A stretch of DNA of 64,000 bases from contig NKIW01000006.1 in assembly GCA_002256205.1 (NCBI GenBank), forward strand, positions 62,001 to 126,000, given 5' to 3'. Position numbers and translations under genes: made by a program. The DNA is from Rhizobiales bacterium PAR1. GTDB taxonomy: Bacteria > Pseudomonadota > Alphaproteobacteria > Rhizobiales > Beijerinckiaceae. Positions 1 to 7,726 of this stretch are shown one piece after another. The notes beneath the pieces were generated by a model. It worked only from the letters and a program-made list of their open reading frames with translations, had not been told where the DNA came from and did not search any database. Position 1 is the first letter of the stretch. Every line of letters begins with the position of its first letter.

Positions 1-1393
1 CGAAGATCGCGGGGTGCTTGTAGAGAAGGTTCTCGACCTCGACGACCGGGATGTTCTCGCCGCCCCGGATGATGATGTCCTTCGAGCGCCCTGCGATGCG
101 GATGTAGCCTTCGGCATCCATGCGGGCGAGATCGCCGGTATCAAACCAGCCCTCGGCGTCCACCTGCGCGAGGGTCGGGCGCTTCATATAGCCGACGAAG
201 TTCGAACAGCCCCGGACCTGCAAGCTCCCCTCAACCCCTGCTGCGACCGGCTCACCGAGCGCATTGACGACCCGGACTTCCATACCCGGCAGGGCCACAC
301 CATCGGTGCCGGTGACCTTGTCCTCGGCATCATCGAGACAGGCGGTGGTCACGGCGCCATTCTCGCTCATGCCCCAGGCGGAGATGATCGCAGCGCCGAG
401 CGCATCCTTGGCTTTGACAACCAGCGGACGCGGGATCGGCGCACCGGCGGAGACAAAAATCCGCAAGGAAGGCGTCGCTGTGCCGGTCTTGATACAAAAA
501 TCCGAGAGATCATTCAGAAAAGGCGTCGCGCCCATGGTGAAGGTCGCGCCAAAGCCGGTGATCTGCGCCGCCATGGTTTCGGCGACGAAAATATCCTGCA
601 GAACAGCCGTTGAGCCCAACATCGCGGGCAGCACGAGCCCGTACATGAAGCCAAGCTGATGCGCCATTGGCGAAGGCATGTGGATCACATCCTCGCGGCC
701 GAGCTTCAGCCGTTCGGCAAAGGGCACGAGGTTCGAGAGCATGGTGTTGGAGGTATGGCTGACGCCTTTCGGCTCGCCCGTGGTCCCTGAGGTATAAAGA
801 AGCTGGATTACGGCATCGGGCGAGAGCTTTCTTGCCGCCAAGGTGGCGCGTTCGGCCGGCGAGGCATCCCGCGCGAAGAGCGTGTCGAAATCCTCCGCAC
901 CCGCGCCATCGATCACGAAGAGATGCTCCAACGACGGCACCGCTGCCTTGACGCCGAGGCCAATCGCCCGGTGATCGACGCCACGAAACATCGCCGGAAC
1001 GACGAGCACCTTGGATTGCGCAAGGCCGAGCATGAAGGTGAGTTCACGTTCGCGGAAAATGATCATCAGCGGGTTGGAAATCGCGCCGATCTTCAGTGCC
1101 GCGAGGTGCAGCACCGTGAATTGCCACCAGTTCGGGAGCTGGAACGAGACGACATCACCCTCGCCGACGCCGCGCCGGGAGAGGCCAATCGCGAGGTCAT
1201 CCGAGAGCCGATCCAGTTCGGCGAAGGTCAGGCGGGTCTCGATTCCCGTTTCCGCGCGCGGGGCGATGACCGCGGTTTTTCCCGGAAGCGCGGCGACCTG
1301 CGCGCGGAAATGATCAAGCAGGGTCTTGTCCTGCCAGAGGCCAGCTTCGACCATCGCGGCGCGGCGATGCGCGGGATCGAGAACATGCGTCAT
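1..1393 (-). CDS. Acyl-CoA ligase, cyclohexanecarboxylate-CoA ligase-like (3' end outside window)
   Basis: AMP-forming acyl-CoA synthetase that activates a carboxylic acid with ATP and CoA. The frame opens at an ATG (1393) and runs off the left edge, so only about 464 residues are seen. The AMP-binding P-loop YTSGTTGEPKG is at residues 200-210, and the adenylation hinge region (GWFDTGD, then GRSKDIIIRGGEN) lies close to the visible end. The N-terminal third (QLPNWWQF, NPLMIIFRERELTFML) has the look of the family annotated as cyclohexanecarboxylate-CoA ligases (AliA type); the family is recognised from memory, and the substrate is inferred. It lies 59 bp downstream of an acyl-CoA dehydrogenase on the same strand, as in aliB/aliA-type pairs. 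Confidence 0.85.
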   Translation of the reverse strand, partial: MTHVLDPAHRRAAMVEAGLWQDKTLLDHFRAQVAALPGKTAVIAPRAETGIETRLTFAELDRLSDDLAIGLSRRGVGEGDVVSFQLPNWWQFTVLHLAALKIGAISNPLMIIFRERELTFMLGLAQSKVLVVPAMFRGVDHRAIGLGVKAAVPSLEHLFVIDGAGAEDFDTLFARDASPAERATLAARKLSPDAVIQLLYTSGTTGEPKGVSHTSNTMLSNLVPFAERLKLGREDVIHMPSPMAHQLGFMYGLVLPAMLGSTAVLQDIFVAETMAAQITGFGATFTMGATPFLNDLSDFCIKTGTATPSLRIFVSAGAPIPRPLVVKAKDALGAAIISAWGMSENGAVTTACLDDAEDKVTGTDGVALPGMEVRVVNALGEPVAAGVEGSLQVRGCSNFVGYMKRPTLAQVDAEGWFDTGDLARMDAEGYIRIAGRSKDIIIRGGENIPVVEVENLLYKHPAIF

Positions 1394-1452
1394 GGGTCCG
1401 TCTCCTCGAAGATGAGCGGATTGTTCCGCTTCGTATGGCCAGTTTCTTATGG

Positions 1453-2634
1453 TCAATTTCTCGCGGCCTTCAGCGCTTCGCGGGCGATGATCAGCTTCAT
1501 GATCTGCGCCGTGCCATCGCCGATCTGGAGGCCAAACACGTCGCGTAGACGCTGCTCGAAGGGCAGATCGACGCTCCAGCCAGCGTGGCCGTGCATCAGC
1601 AGGCAAGTCTGGACGACCTCGAACGCAAGCTTCGGCGCCCACCACTTGCACATCGCGGCCTCGGAGGTATGCGGCGCGCCCGCATCCTTCGCCGCCAGCG
1701 TGCGATAGCAAAGAAGCCGTGCTGCCGTGACCATGGTTTCCGCCTCGGCCAACGGAAAGGTCACGCCCTGATTATCAGCAAGCGGCTTGCCGAACGCCTT
1801 GCGCTCGCTGATGTATTTCCATGTCTCCGCCAGTGAGACGCGCGCCACCGCGAGGCATTGCAGCCCGATCAACGCGCGCGAGAAATCAAACCCCTGCATT
1901 ACCTGCACGAAGCCGGACCCTTCCGTACCAAGGCGATTGGCCGCCGGAACACGGACCTTGTCGAAGAAAATCGAACCGCGCCCCACCGCATGCTGTCCAA
2001 GATCGGAAAAGCGGGTGCGCGAAATACCGGGGGCGCTCATCTCGACCAGAAAGGCCGAGACGCCATGCGCGCGCTCCGCCACGGTTCCGGTACGGGCGAA
2101 AACCACCGCGAGATCGGCCTGATCGGCCATCGAAATCGAGGTTTTCTCGCCATCGAGAATATAGTCGTCGCCGTCGCGCGTGGCCTTGAGCACCAGCGAG
2201 GCGGCATCCGATCCACCCTGCGGCTCGGTCAACGCCAGTGCGATCAAGCTATCGCCGGAGACAACACGAGGCAGCACGCGCGCTGCGATCTCCCGTGACG
2301 CGTGCCGCGCGACAATCGCGCCGCAGAGCGATCCCAGAAGCTGGATGTAGCCGACGTTGAAATCGCCTTCCGAAATCGCCTCCAGCACGACACCCGAGGT
2401 GACATGATCGACACCAAGCCCTCCGTATTGTTCGGGAAATTCAACGCCGATGAGCCCTAACGCGCCCATCCGCTGACGCAGAGACAGCGGGATAAAACCG
2501 CCCTTCTCGGTCGCCTTGTAGCTCGGCGCGAGAACATCAGCGGCGAAGCGCATGGCCGTTTCGCGAAAGCTTGCCTGCTCCGGCGTCCAGCCGAGAAGCG
2601 TGGCGGTCGCGGCGGCATCCGTCGAGATCGTCAT
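1453..2634 (-). CDS. Acyl-CoA dehydrogenase
   Basis: FAD-dependent acyl-CoA dehydrogenase of 393 aa, the usual family length. The ATG at 2634 is chosen because GAGGGAGG lies just upstream; an in-frame start 18 bp further out lacks this. The FAD/substrate segment LALTEPQGGSDAASL and the C-terminal GDGTAQIMKLIIARE segment are clear. At the position where medium-chain enzymes carry the catalytic Glu of the YEGTSQIQ motif, this protein has Asp (about residue 373). It heads a leftward operon with the acyl-CoA ligase. The promoter region holds two palindromes probably bound by the divergent TetR protein. Likely role: alpha,beta-dehydrogenation of the acyl-CoA made by the neighbouring ligase. Confidence 0.9.
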   Translation of the reverse strand: MTISTDAAATATLLGWTPEQASFRETAMRFAADVLAPSYKATEKGGFIPLSLRQRMGALGLIGVEFPEQYGGLGVDHVTSGVVLEAISEGDFNVGYIQLLGSLCGAIVARHASREIAARVLPRVVSGDSLIALALTEPQGGSDAASLVLKATRDGDDYILDGEKTSISMADQADLAVVFARTGTVAERAHGVSAFLVEMSAPGISRTRFSDLGQHAVGRGSIFFDKVRVPAANRLGTEGSGFVQVMQGFDFSRALIGLQCLAVARVSLAETWKYISERKAFGKPLADNQGVTFPLAEAETMVTAARLLCYRTLAAKDAGAPHTSEAAMCKWWAPKLAFEVVQTCLLMHGHAGWSVDLPFEQRLRDVFGLQIGDGTAQIMKLIIAREALKAARN

Positions 2635-2660
2635 GCGGCCTCCCTCACCCATCGGTGATT

Positions 2661-2680
2661 TATAGCAATATATTGTTATA
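2661..2680. promoter_or_regulatory. Palindromic operator 1 (candidate TetR site)
   Basis: Twenty-base near-perfect palindrome (core CAATATATTG, arms TATAGC/GTTATA, one mismatched pair) between the TetR gene and the divergent acyl-CoA dehydrogenase gene. It lies downstream of the candidate -10 for the dehydrogenase, where a bound repressor would block initiation or early elongation. A second copy starts 49 bp away. Confidence 0.6.
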
Positions 2681-2688
2681 TCTGCGCG

Positions 2689-2717
2689 AACCTAGTCCTT
2701 TCGCCTATTCGTGTCAA
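2689..2717 (-). promoter_or_regulatory. Candidate sigma70 promoter for acyl-CoA dehydrogenase/ligase operon
   Basis: Reading the minus strand, TTGACA (2717-2712) is followed after 17 bp by TAGGTT (2694-2689), a consensus -35 with a moderate -10. The -35 lies inside the second palindrome. Transcription would start near 2682 and reach the ATG at 2634. Confidence 0.5.
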
Positions 2718-2733
2718 TACATTGCTATATCTG
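2712..2733. promoter_or_regulatory. Palindromic operator 2 (candidate TetR site)
   Basis: Second copy of the operator: CAATACATTGCTATATCTG (2715-2733) matches CAATATATTGTTATATCTG at 2666-2684 in 17 of 19 positions. It overlaps the candidate -35 hexamer of the leftward promoter. Two matched sites next to a TetR gene suggest autoregulation plus control of the divergent operon. Confidence 0.6.
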
Positions 2734-2822
2734 ACGCAACGCCAATCCAATTCCGCGTGTGGTCTCAGGGTCTTGACAATCCATCCTGATTGAACGACCG
2801 CTCATATTCGCGGGAGAGCAGC

Positions 2823-3482
2823 ATGACATATCAGGTCAAGAGCACAGTCGAGGATACGGATCTGGTGGAGAAGCGCCGCGGCCAGATCGTCACGGCCGCG
2901 ACCAAGCTTTTTGCGACCAACGGCTTCTTCCGTACCACGATCAAGGATATCGCCGGCCTTGCCGGGATCAGTCAGGGGCTGATCTACCAGTATGTCACCG
3001 ACAAGGAGGACGTGCTGCTGCTGGTGCTGCTCGATGTGCTTGATGGCTATGCGCGCGAGCTTCCAGCCGCCTTCGAGGGCATTGCCGACCCCTTTGGCCG
3101 CGCGATTGCGGCCATTCGCGCCTATGCCCGTGTGGTCGATCGCCGCCGGAAGGCGACAATTCTCGCCTATCGCTCGACGCAATCGCTCTCGGAAAACCGC
3201 CGCGCGATCATCCAGAACCGCGAGCTGGAAACCAACCAGATCCTCGGCACCTTGCTCTCGGAATGCCTCACGGAAGGTGTGATCCGGGCGGTGAACGTCG
3301 ATATTCTGACTTACCAGATCGTGATGATGGCCCATAGCTGGGCGCTCAAGCACTGGTATTTCAAGTCACGCTTCACGCTGGAGCAATACGTCGAACATAA
3401 TCTCGATCTGCTGTTCCACGGCGTCTTGACCGAAACCGGCAAAGCGCGCTGGGAAGGCCTGCGCAAGCCTCTCCTGCCTTGA
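2823..3482 (+). CDS. TetR/AcrR family transcriptional regulator
   Basis: 219-aa one-component regulator. The N-terminal helix-turn-helix (about residues 20-70) has the TetR pattern: RRGQIVTAATKLFATNGF, then TTIKDIAGLAGISQGLIYQYV. The all-helical ligand domain follows. The ATG at 2823 is chosen for the GGGAGAG ribosome site; a start 33 bp upstream lacks one. It is divergent from the acyl-CoA dehydrogenase/ligase operon, with two matching palindromes between them, and convergent with the CoA-transferase gene. Regulators of this type at beta-oxidation-like loci usually derepress on binding an acyl-CoA; the ligand here is unknown. Confidence 0.9.
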   Translation: MTYQVKSTVEDTDLVEKRRGQIVTAATKLFATNGFFRTTIKDIAGLAGISQGLIYQYVTDKEDVLLLVLLDVLDGYARELPAAFEGIADPFGRAIAAIRAYARVVDRRRKATILAYRSTQSLSENRRAIIQNRELETNQILGTLLSECLTEGVIRAVNVDILTYQIVMMAHSWALKHWYFKSRFTLEQYVEHNLDLLFHGVLTETGKARWEGLRKPLLP

Positions 3483-3494
3483 AATCCTGCCCGA

Positions 3495-5021
3495 TCAAGA
3501 AAAGCACGCAGCCAGCATCCGGTTGAGGTTGGCGGAGATTTTCGGCTTAAAACCCATGCAGGCGAGCACGTCGCGTTCGAGATCAACGCCGGGCGCGATC
3601 TCGATGAGTTCTACGCCCGCAGCCGTCAGCCGGAAGACCGCGCGTTCGGTGACGTAGACGACTTCCTGCCCCTGCTTGAGCGCCTGTGCACCGGAGAAGG
3701 TGATCTGATCCACTGTTGGGACAAGCTTCCGGATCGCGCCGGGCTTCGTGACCGTGAGGCGTCCTCCGCCCACCACAATTTCCGTGCCTTTGGCATCAAA
3801 GGTGCCACAAAACACCACCTTGCGCGCGTTTTGGGCGATGTCGATGAAGCCGCCCGGCCCGACTGCCATGCCGCCGAGCTTCGAGGCATTGACGTTGCCC
3901 GCCGCATCGATCTGGCCAAAACCGAGAAAGGCGATATCGAGCCCACCGCCGGAATAGAAATCGAACTGGGTCGGCGCATCGATCATCGCGCTGGCATTGC
4001 GCGAGAAGCCGAAGACGTGCCCGGTGAGGAGTTCGCCGCCGTAAATCCCATGCTCGATGGTCTGGGTATAGCGGCCTGCACGGACATCGTCCGCGACCAG
4101 CGCCGCCACCGCATCGGGAATGCCGAAGCCGAAATTGACAACCTGCCCATCTGCCAGCTCCTGCCGGGCGCGGCGCGCGACCACCTGCCGCTCATCAAGC
4201 GGTTGCGACACCAGCGGATGCGGCGGGCGGCGCTCCATGCCCGCCATCGCGGGATCGAGCGCGACATCATAGGTCATCATCTGATCGGGATCGACGACGA
4301 TGGCATCGACCCAGGCGCCGGGAATGAGGATCGAATGCGCCGGCAGGGTGCCGTCTCTGACCTTCTCGCGTACCTGCACGATGACCTTGCCGCCGGAATT
4401 GCGCGCGGCGAGCGCAGCGGCCTGAATGTCAAGATTAGCGGCTTCCTCCGCCATCGAGATATTGCCGCCCTCATCAGCGAAGGTGCCGCGCAGCAACGCG
4501 ACATGCACCGGAAAGCTCTTGTAGAGCAGGAATTCCTCGCCGCCGATCTCCATCACCTCGGCAGGCGAGCCCTTCGCGGCCTCGTTCATCCGCCCGCCAT
4601 CAAGGCGCGGATCGACGAAGGTGCCGAGGCCAACTTTCGAGAACAGGCCGGGGCGTTTGGCGCCGATCTCGCGGTAGAGTTGCATCGCGACGCCGCCGGG
4701 AACCACATAGGCCTCGATCTTGTTCGTGCGCGCGAGTTCCTGCATGCGCGGCGACCAGACCCAGTGGCCGCCGGTCACTTTCCGCACCAAGCCTTCATGG
4801 GCGAAGTGATTGACGCCACGTGTCTTTCTGTCGCCCACACCAAGGGAATGGTGGAGCGCAAGGTTGCGCGGCGTGCCCGTCGCCAGAAAGCGCCGCTCGA
4901 CTGCCGCGAGGAGGCAGGCAGCTTCCATCAAGCCGCCGCCGCCGCCGACAATCGCCACCGTATCGCCATCGCGGATGAAGCCGATGGCCTCGTCCGCGCT
5001 CATGAAAGCTGCTCTGGTCAT
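3495..5021 (-). CDS. Acyl-CoA:carboxylate CoA-transferase (fused alpha/beta)
   Basis: 508-aa family I CoA-transferase with both subunits in one chain, the length of YdiF/propionate-CoA-transferase-like enzymes. The N-terminal half opens with a Gly-rich CoA-binding region (VAIVGGGGGLMEA). The C-terminal half carries TIEHGIYGGE, in which Glu323 is the probable catalytic residue forming the glutamyl-CoA thioester. It would move CoA from a donor such as succinyl-CoA or acetyl-CoA to a pathway acid, or recover CoA from a product. It is the last gene of the long leftward operon, 24 bp after an acyl-CoA dehydrogenase. No strong ribosome site precedes the start; Met at 5003 is an alternative. Confidence 0.88.
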   Translation of the reverse strand: MTRAAFMSADEAIGFIRDGDTVAIVGGGGGLMEAACLLAAVERRFLATGTPRNLALHHSLGVGDRKTRGVNHFAHEGLVRKVTGGHWVWSPRMQELARTNKIEAYVVPGGVAMQLYREIGAKRPGLFSKVGLGTFVDPRLDGGRMNEAAKGSPAEVMEIGGEEFLLYKSFPVHVALLRGTFADEGGNISMAEEAANLDIQAAALAARNSGGKVIVQVREKVRDGTLPAHSILIPGAWVDAIVVDPDQMMTYDVALDPAMAGMERRPPHPLVSQPLDERQVVARRARQELADGQVVNFGFGIPDAVAALVADDVRAGRYTQTIEHGIYGGELLTGHVFGFSRNASAMIDAPTQFDFYSGGGLDIAFLGFGQIDAAGNVNASKLGGMAVGPGGFIDIAQNARKVVFCGTFDAKGTEIVVGGGRLTVTKPGAIRKLVPTVDQITFSGAQALKQGQEVVYVTERAVFRLTAAGVELIEIAPGVDLERDVLACMGFKPKISANLNRMLAACFS

Positions 5022-5045
5022 ATTCGTTCTTCGTCGTCCGGAGAT

Positions 5046-6218
5046 TTAGGCGCCGATATCAAACAGCTCTGCGCCGAGCTTGAGCGTGTTGCGCGCGATA
5101 GTGTGCCGATGGATTTCCGATGCGCCGTCGAAAATCCGGTAAATGCGGGCATCGCGGTAGTACTTCTCGATCGGCAGATCCTTGCAGAAGCCCATACCAC
5201 CGAAGATTTGCACGGCGCGGTCCACCACGCGCCCCAGGGTTTCGGCCGCATTGACCTTGACCATCGCGATATAATCGCGTCCGTCGCGGCCGGAATCGAG
5301 TTCAAAGGCTGCGCGATGCAACAGCAGGCGTGCGCAATTCACTTCGATGACGCTATCCGCGATCATCTGCTGCACCATCTGAAACTCGCCGAGCGCTTGA
5401 CCGAACTGCTTGCGCTCGCGGGCGTAGTTCACCATCAGATCGAGTACATGGGTCGCCTTTCCGACAGCGCGTGCACCGACTTGCGCGAGGCGGACACGCC
5501 CGAGCGTCGAAAGCGCGAGGCGCAGGCCCTGTCCCTCGTTTCCAAGAAGGGCAACGCCTTCGAGCGGCACGTTATCGAAGAAGAGTTCGACGTGGCTCGT
5601 GCCGCGGACGCCCATCATCGGCTGATCGCGCCCGATGGTGAAACCCGGGAGGCTCTTGTCGACAAGGAACATCGAGATGCCCTTGGCACCGGCGGCCGGA
5701 TCGGTCACGGCGGTGACGAGGAAGAAATCCGAGAAAAGCCCGTCTGAAATGAAGTGCTTGTTGCCCGAGAGGCGCCAGCCTGTGCCGTCCTTCACGGCGC
5801 GGGTTTTCACGCCGGCGGCGTCCGACCCGGCGCCAGGCTCGGTGATCGCGATGGAGGCGACGCGTTCACCGCGCACCGCCGGGAGGAGCCAACGCTCGAC
5901 CTGATCGCCTTGGCACTGGAGCAGCATCTCGTAGACATTGCCGAAGGCGCGGCGGATGAGAATATCGCTGGTATGGCCGAACTGCTCCTCGACCAGCATG
6001 TGATCCACTGCCGAAAGGCCGCCGCCGCCGAATTCCTCGGGGATGTTGAGCGCATAAAGGCCGAGCGCTTTCGCCTTTTCATGCACCTCTTTCGCGAGTT
6101 CGGGCCGAAGCACGCCAGTTGTCTCGATCTCGTCTTCGAGCGGAGCCAGTTCCTTCTTGATGAAGGCGCGAACGGTGTCGATGAGCATCCGCTGTTGCTC
6201 GTCGAGGGCGAAATCCAT
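5046..6218 (-). CDS. Acyl-CoA dehydrogenase
   Basis: 390-aa FAD acyl-CoA dehydrogenase. The ATG at 6218 is preferred: AGGAG lies 7 bp upstream and the protein then begins MDFALDEQQRMLIDTVRAF, typical of the family. The FAD-binding segment IAITEPGAGSDAAGVKT and the C-terminal FDGASEIHRHTIARN are present. As in the other acyl-CoA dehydrogenase of this window, Asp (about residue 364) replaces the usual catalytic Glu of that motif. It lies between a TIM-barrel protein and the CoA-transferase, fitting a dehydrogenation step on a CoA thioester. Electrons would pass to ETF; no etf genes are in the window. Confidence 0.9.
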   Translation of the reverse strand: MDFALDEQQRMLIDTVRAFIKKELAPLEDEIETTGVLRPELAKEVHEKAKALGLYALNIPEEFGGGGLSAVDHMLVEEQFGHTSDILIRRAFGNVYEMLLQCQGDQVERWLLPAVRGERVASIAITEPGAGSDAAGVKTRAVKDGTGWRLSGNKHFISDGLFSDFFLVTAVTDPAAGAKGISMFLVDKSLPGFTIGRDQPMMGVRGTSHVELFFDNVPLEGVALLGNEGQGLRLALSTLGRVRLAQVGARAVGKATHVLDLMVNYARERKQFGQALGEFQMVQQMIADSVIEVNCARLLLHRAAFELDSGRDGRDYIAMVKVNAAETLGRVVDRAVQIFGGMGFCKDLPIEKYYRDARIYRIFDGASEIHRHTIARNTLKLGAELFDIGA

Positions 6219-6276
6219 GGTCATTCTCCTGTAAAAGAGACCGCCAGTCTTCGCAGCGGTCAAAATTGTCGTGAAA

Positions 6277-7104
6277 TCAGAGGGCACGCAGAGCGTCAGA
6301 TTTGGCGATGCTGGCCTTGGAGGTCGCAAGGCACCGGCGCGCCCATTCCTCCTGCCCGACTTGCGCCAAGCGCACATCGTGCGGCACTTCGACGCTGATC
6401 GGCAGATCCGCCGGCAGCGCCGCGAAGATTGGAGGGAGATCGATGCCTCCTTCACCGGGCTGAAGACGGGCGCAGCGGGCGATAAAGATCATCTCCTCCA
6501 TCGTCGCCGGCATCTCCCCCGGACCATCGCAGATCTGGCCATAGCCGAGCATTTCGCGCGGAATGGCCCGGAGGTCATCGAGCGTTGTGCCGGAGCGCGC
6601 GATATGGAGCGAGTCAGGCAGGATGCGCCCATTCGGCTGCCCGGCTTCGCTGACAATACGGACCGCGGTGCGGGCATCCTTCACTTCGGAAAAGGGCATG
6701 AATTCGAGATCACAGGTAAGGCCACAGGGCAGAGCCGCTGCGCAAAGCGCCGCGAAATTCGCGATCAGGCGCGGCTCATCCGGATCGTCACAGGCGACGA
6801 GGATGGCTTTTGCGCGCAGGGCAGCGGCTGTTTCAAGGAAGGGCTTCCAGTCTGCGACGTTGAATTCCGGCTTCAATCGGATCATTTCGATGTCGAACAC
6901 CGGGATACCGGTATCATCAAGACGGCGCAGCGTTTCGGCGAGCATCGCCTTGTCCTTGATGAGGGGGGCGAAAATGCCGCCCGGCACCGAGGGTGCGAGG
7001 CGCACACCGATGGCATCGTAGCCAATCTTGCGCGCCATGACCGCCTGGTCTGGCGGCAGGAGCGTCGCATGGGTGAGGAACGAAATCGAGAATTTTCGGG
7101 TCAT
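6277..7104 (-). CDS. Sugar phosphate isomerase/epimerase family TIM-barrel protein
   Basis: 275-aa xylose-isomerase-like TIM barrel (AP endonuclease family 2 fold). Candidate metal ligands occur in the expected order: Glu in FDIEMIRL, Glu in CDLEFMPFS, Asp/His in LPDSLHIARSG and Glu in ISVEVPHD. This family isomerises, epimerises or dehydrates small hydroxylated compounds and is common in aromatic and polyol catabolic clusters. In the same operon as the flavoproteins and the AroE-like dehydrogenase it may rearrange a hydroxy- or oxo-ring intermediate. The exact reaction cannot be read from sequence. Confidence 0.8.
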   Translation of the reverse strand: MTRKFSISFLTHATLLPPDQAVMARKIGYDAIGVRLAPSVPGGIFAPLIKDKAMLAETLRRLDDTGIPVFDIEMIRLKPEFNVADWKPFLETAAALRAKAILVACDDPDEPRLIANFAALCAAALPCGLTCDLEFMPFSEVKDARTAVRIVSEAGQPNGRILPDSLHIARSGTTLDDLRAIPREMLGYGQICDGPGEMPATMEEMIFIARCARLQPGEGGIDLPPIFAALPADLPISVEVPHDVRLAQVGQEEWARRCLATSKASIAKSDALRAL

Positions 7105-7111
7105 TTCAACC

Positions 7112-7726
7112 TCAAGTCAGCGGAGAAATCGCGGCCGGCAGCGCCACGGTCGACCGCATGTCGCCGGTGAGCCAATCCGGCCCGCCCTTAGGTGGCCAGA
7201 TGCCCTTGGCAACAGACTCCGCGCGCGCGGCGATCCGTGCATCATGCCCCGGATAGGCCCAGATATGCGTGATGCGTGAGGGTCCGTCGATGGAGGACAT
7301 CGCTATGATCAAGGGCGAGATCTTCACCCGCTCCGGCACCGCTGCTTCCCACGCTGCAATTGTCGGCTGCAAACCGCCGTGCTTGAGGCGGTAAGTGCGG
7401 ATTTCATAGACCGGGCCAAATTTACCGGGCTTCACCGGCGGGCAGAAGGGGAACGGGACGTAGCTGTCAAAATCCATCTCCTTGATCGCCTCGCCCGCAT
7501 TAAACGGGTTCGTGGAGGTCCGCGCACGACAGCGCTCGGCTTCCAGCTCGGCCTGATCGGCGAAGGACCGGAAAACCGAGACCTGATTGAGCTGGCCCAC
7601 CTCGCTCATCCAGCAGCCGACGAGCGTGCCTTTGGCAGCGCTATCCTTCACCCAGGCGTCAATGCCGGCGACGGCCTTTGCTGCCGTGCCAAGACCGAGG
7701 GTGAGTGTGGCAATTTCATACCGCAT
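7112..7726 (-). CDS. NIPSNAP family protein, two tandem domains
   Basis: 204-aa protein made of two NIPSNAP-like ferredoxin-fold halves. The first starts MRYEIATLTLGLG and has the VGCWMSEVGQLNQV segment; the second starts VYEIRTYRLKHG and has the ITHIWAYPG segment. The ATG at 7726 follows AGGAAAAG; the first codons overlap the 3' end of the flavoprotein gene (stop at 7716), indicating translational coupling. NIPSNAP proteins have no agreed enzymatic role, but they recur beside oxidoreductases in bacterial catabolic operons. Function here is unknown; a small-molecule-binding or accessory role is inference. Confidence 0.8.
   Translation of the reverse strand: MRYEIATLTLGLGTAAKAVAGIDAWVKDSAAKGTLVGCWMSEVGQLNQVSVFRSFADQAELEAERCRARTSTNPFNAGEAIKEMDFDSYVPFPFCPPVKPGKFGPVYEIRTYRLKHGGLQPTIAAWEAAVPERVKISPLIIAMSSIDGPSRITHIWAYPGHDARIAARAESVAKGIWPPKGGPDWLTGDMRSTVALPAAISPLT

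Noticed and set aside
3831-5747. 638-codon open frame on the plus strand
   Set aside because: Antisense to the CoA-transferase and acyl-CoA dehydrogenase genes; no ribosome site or recognisable motif.
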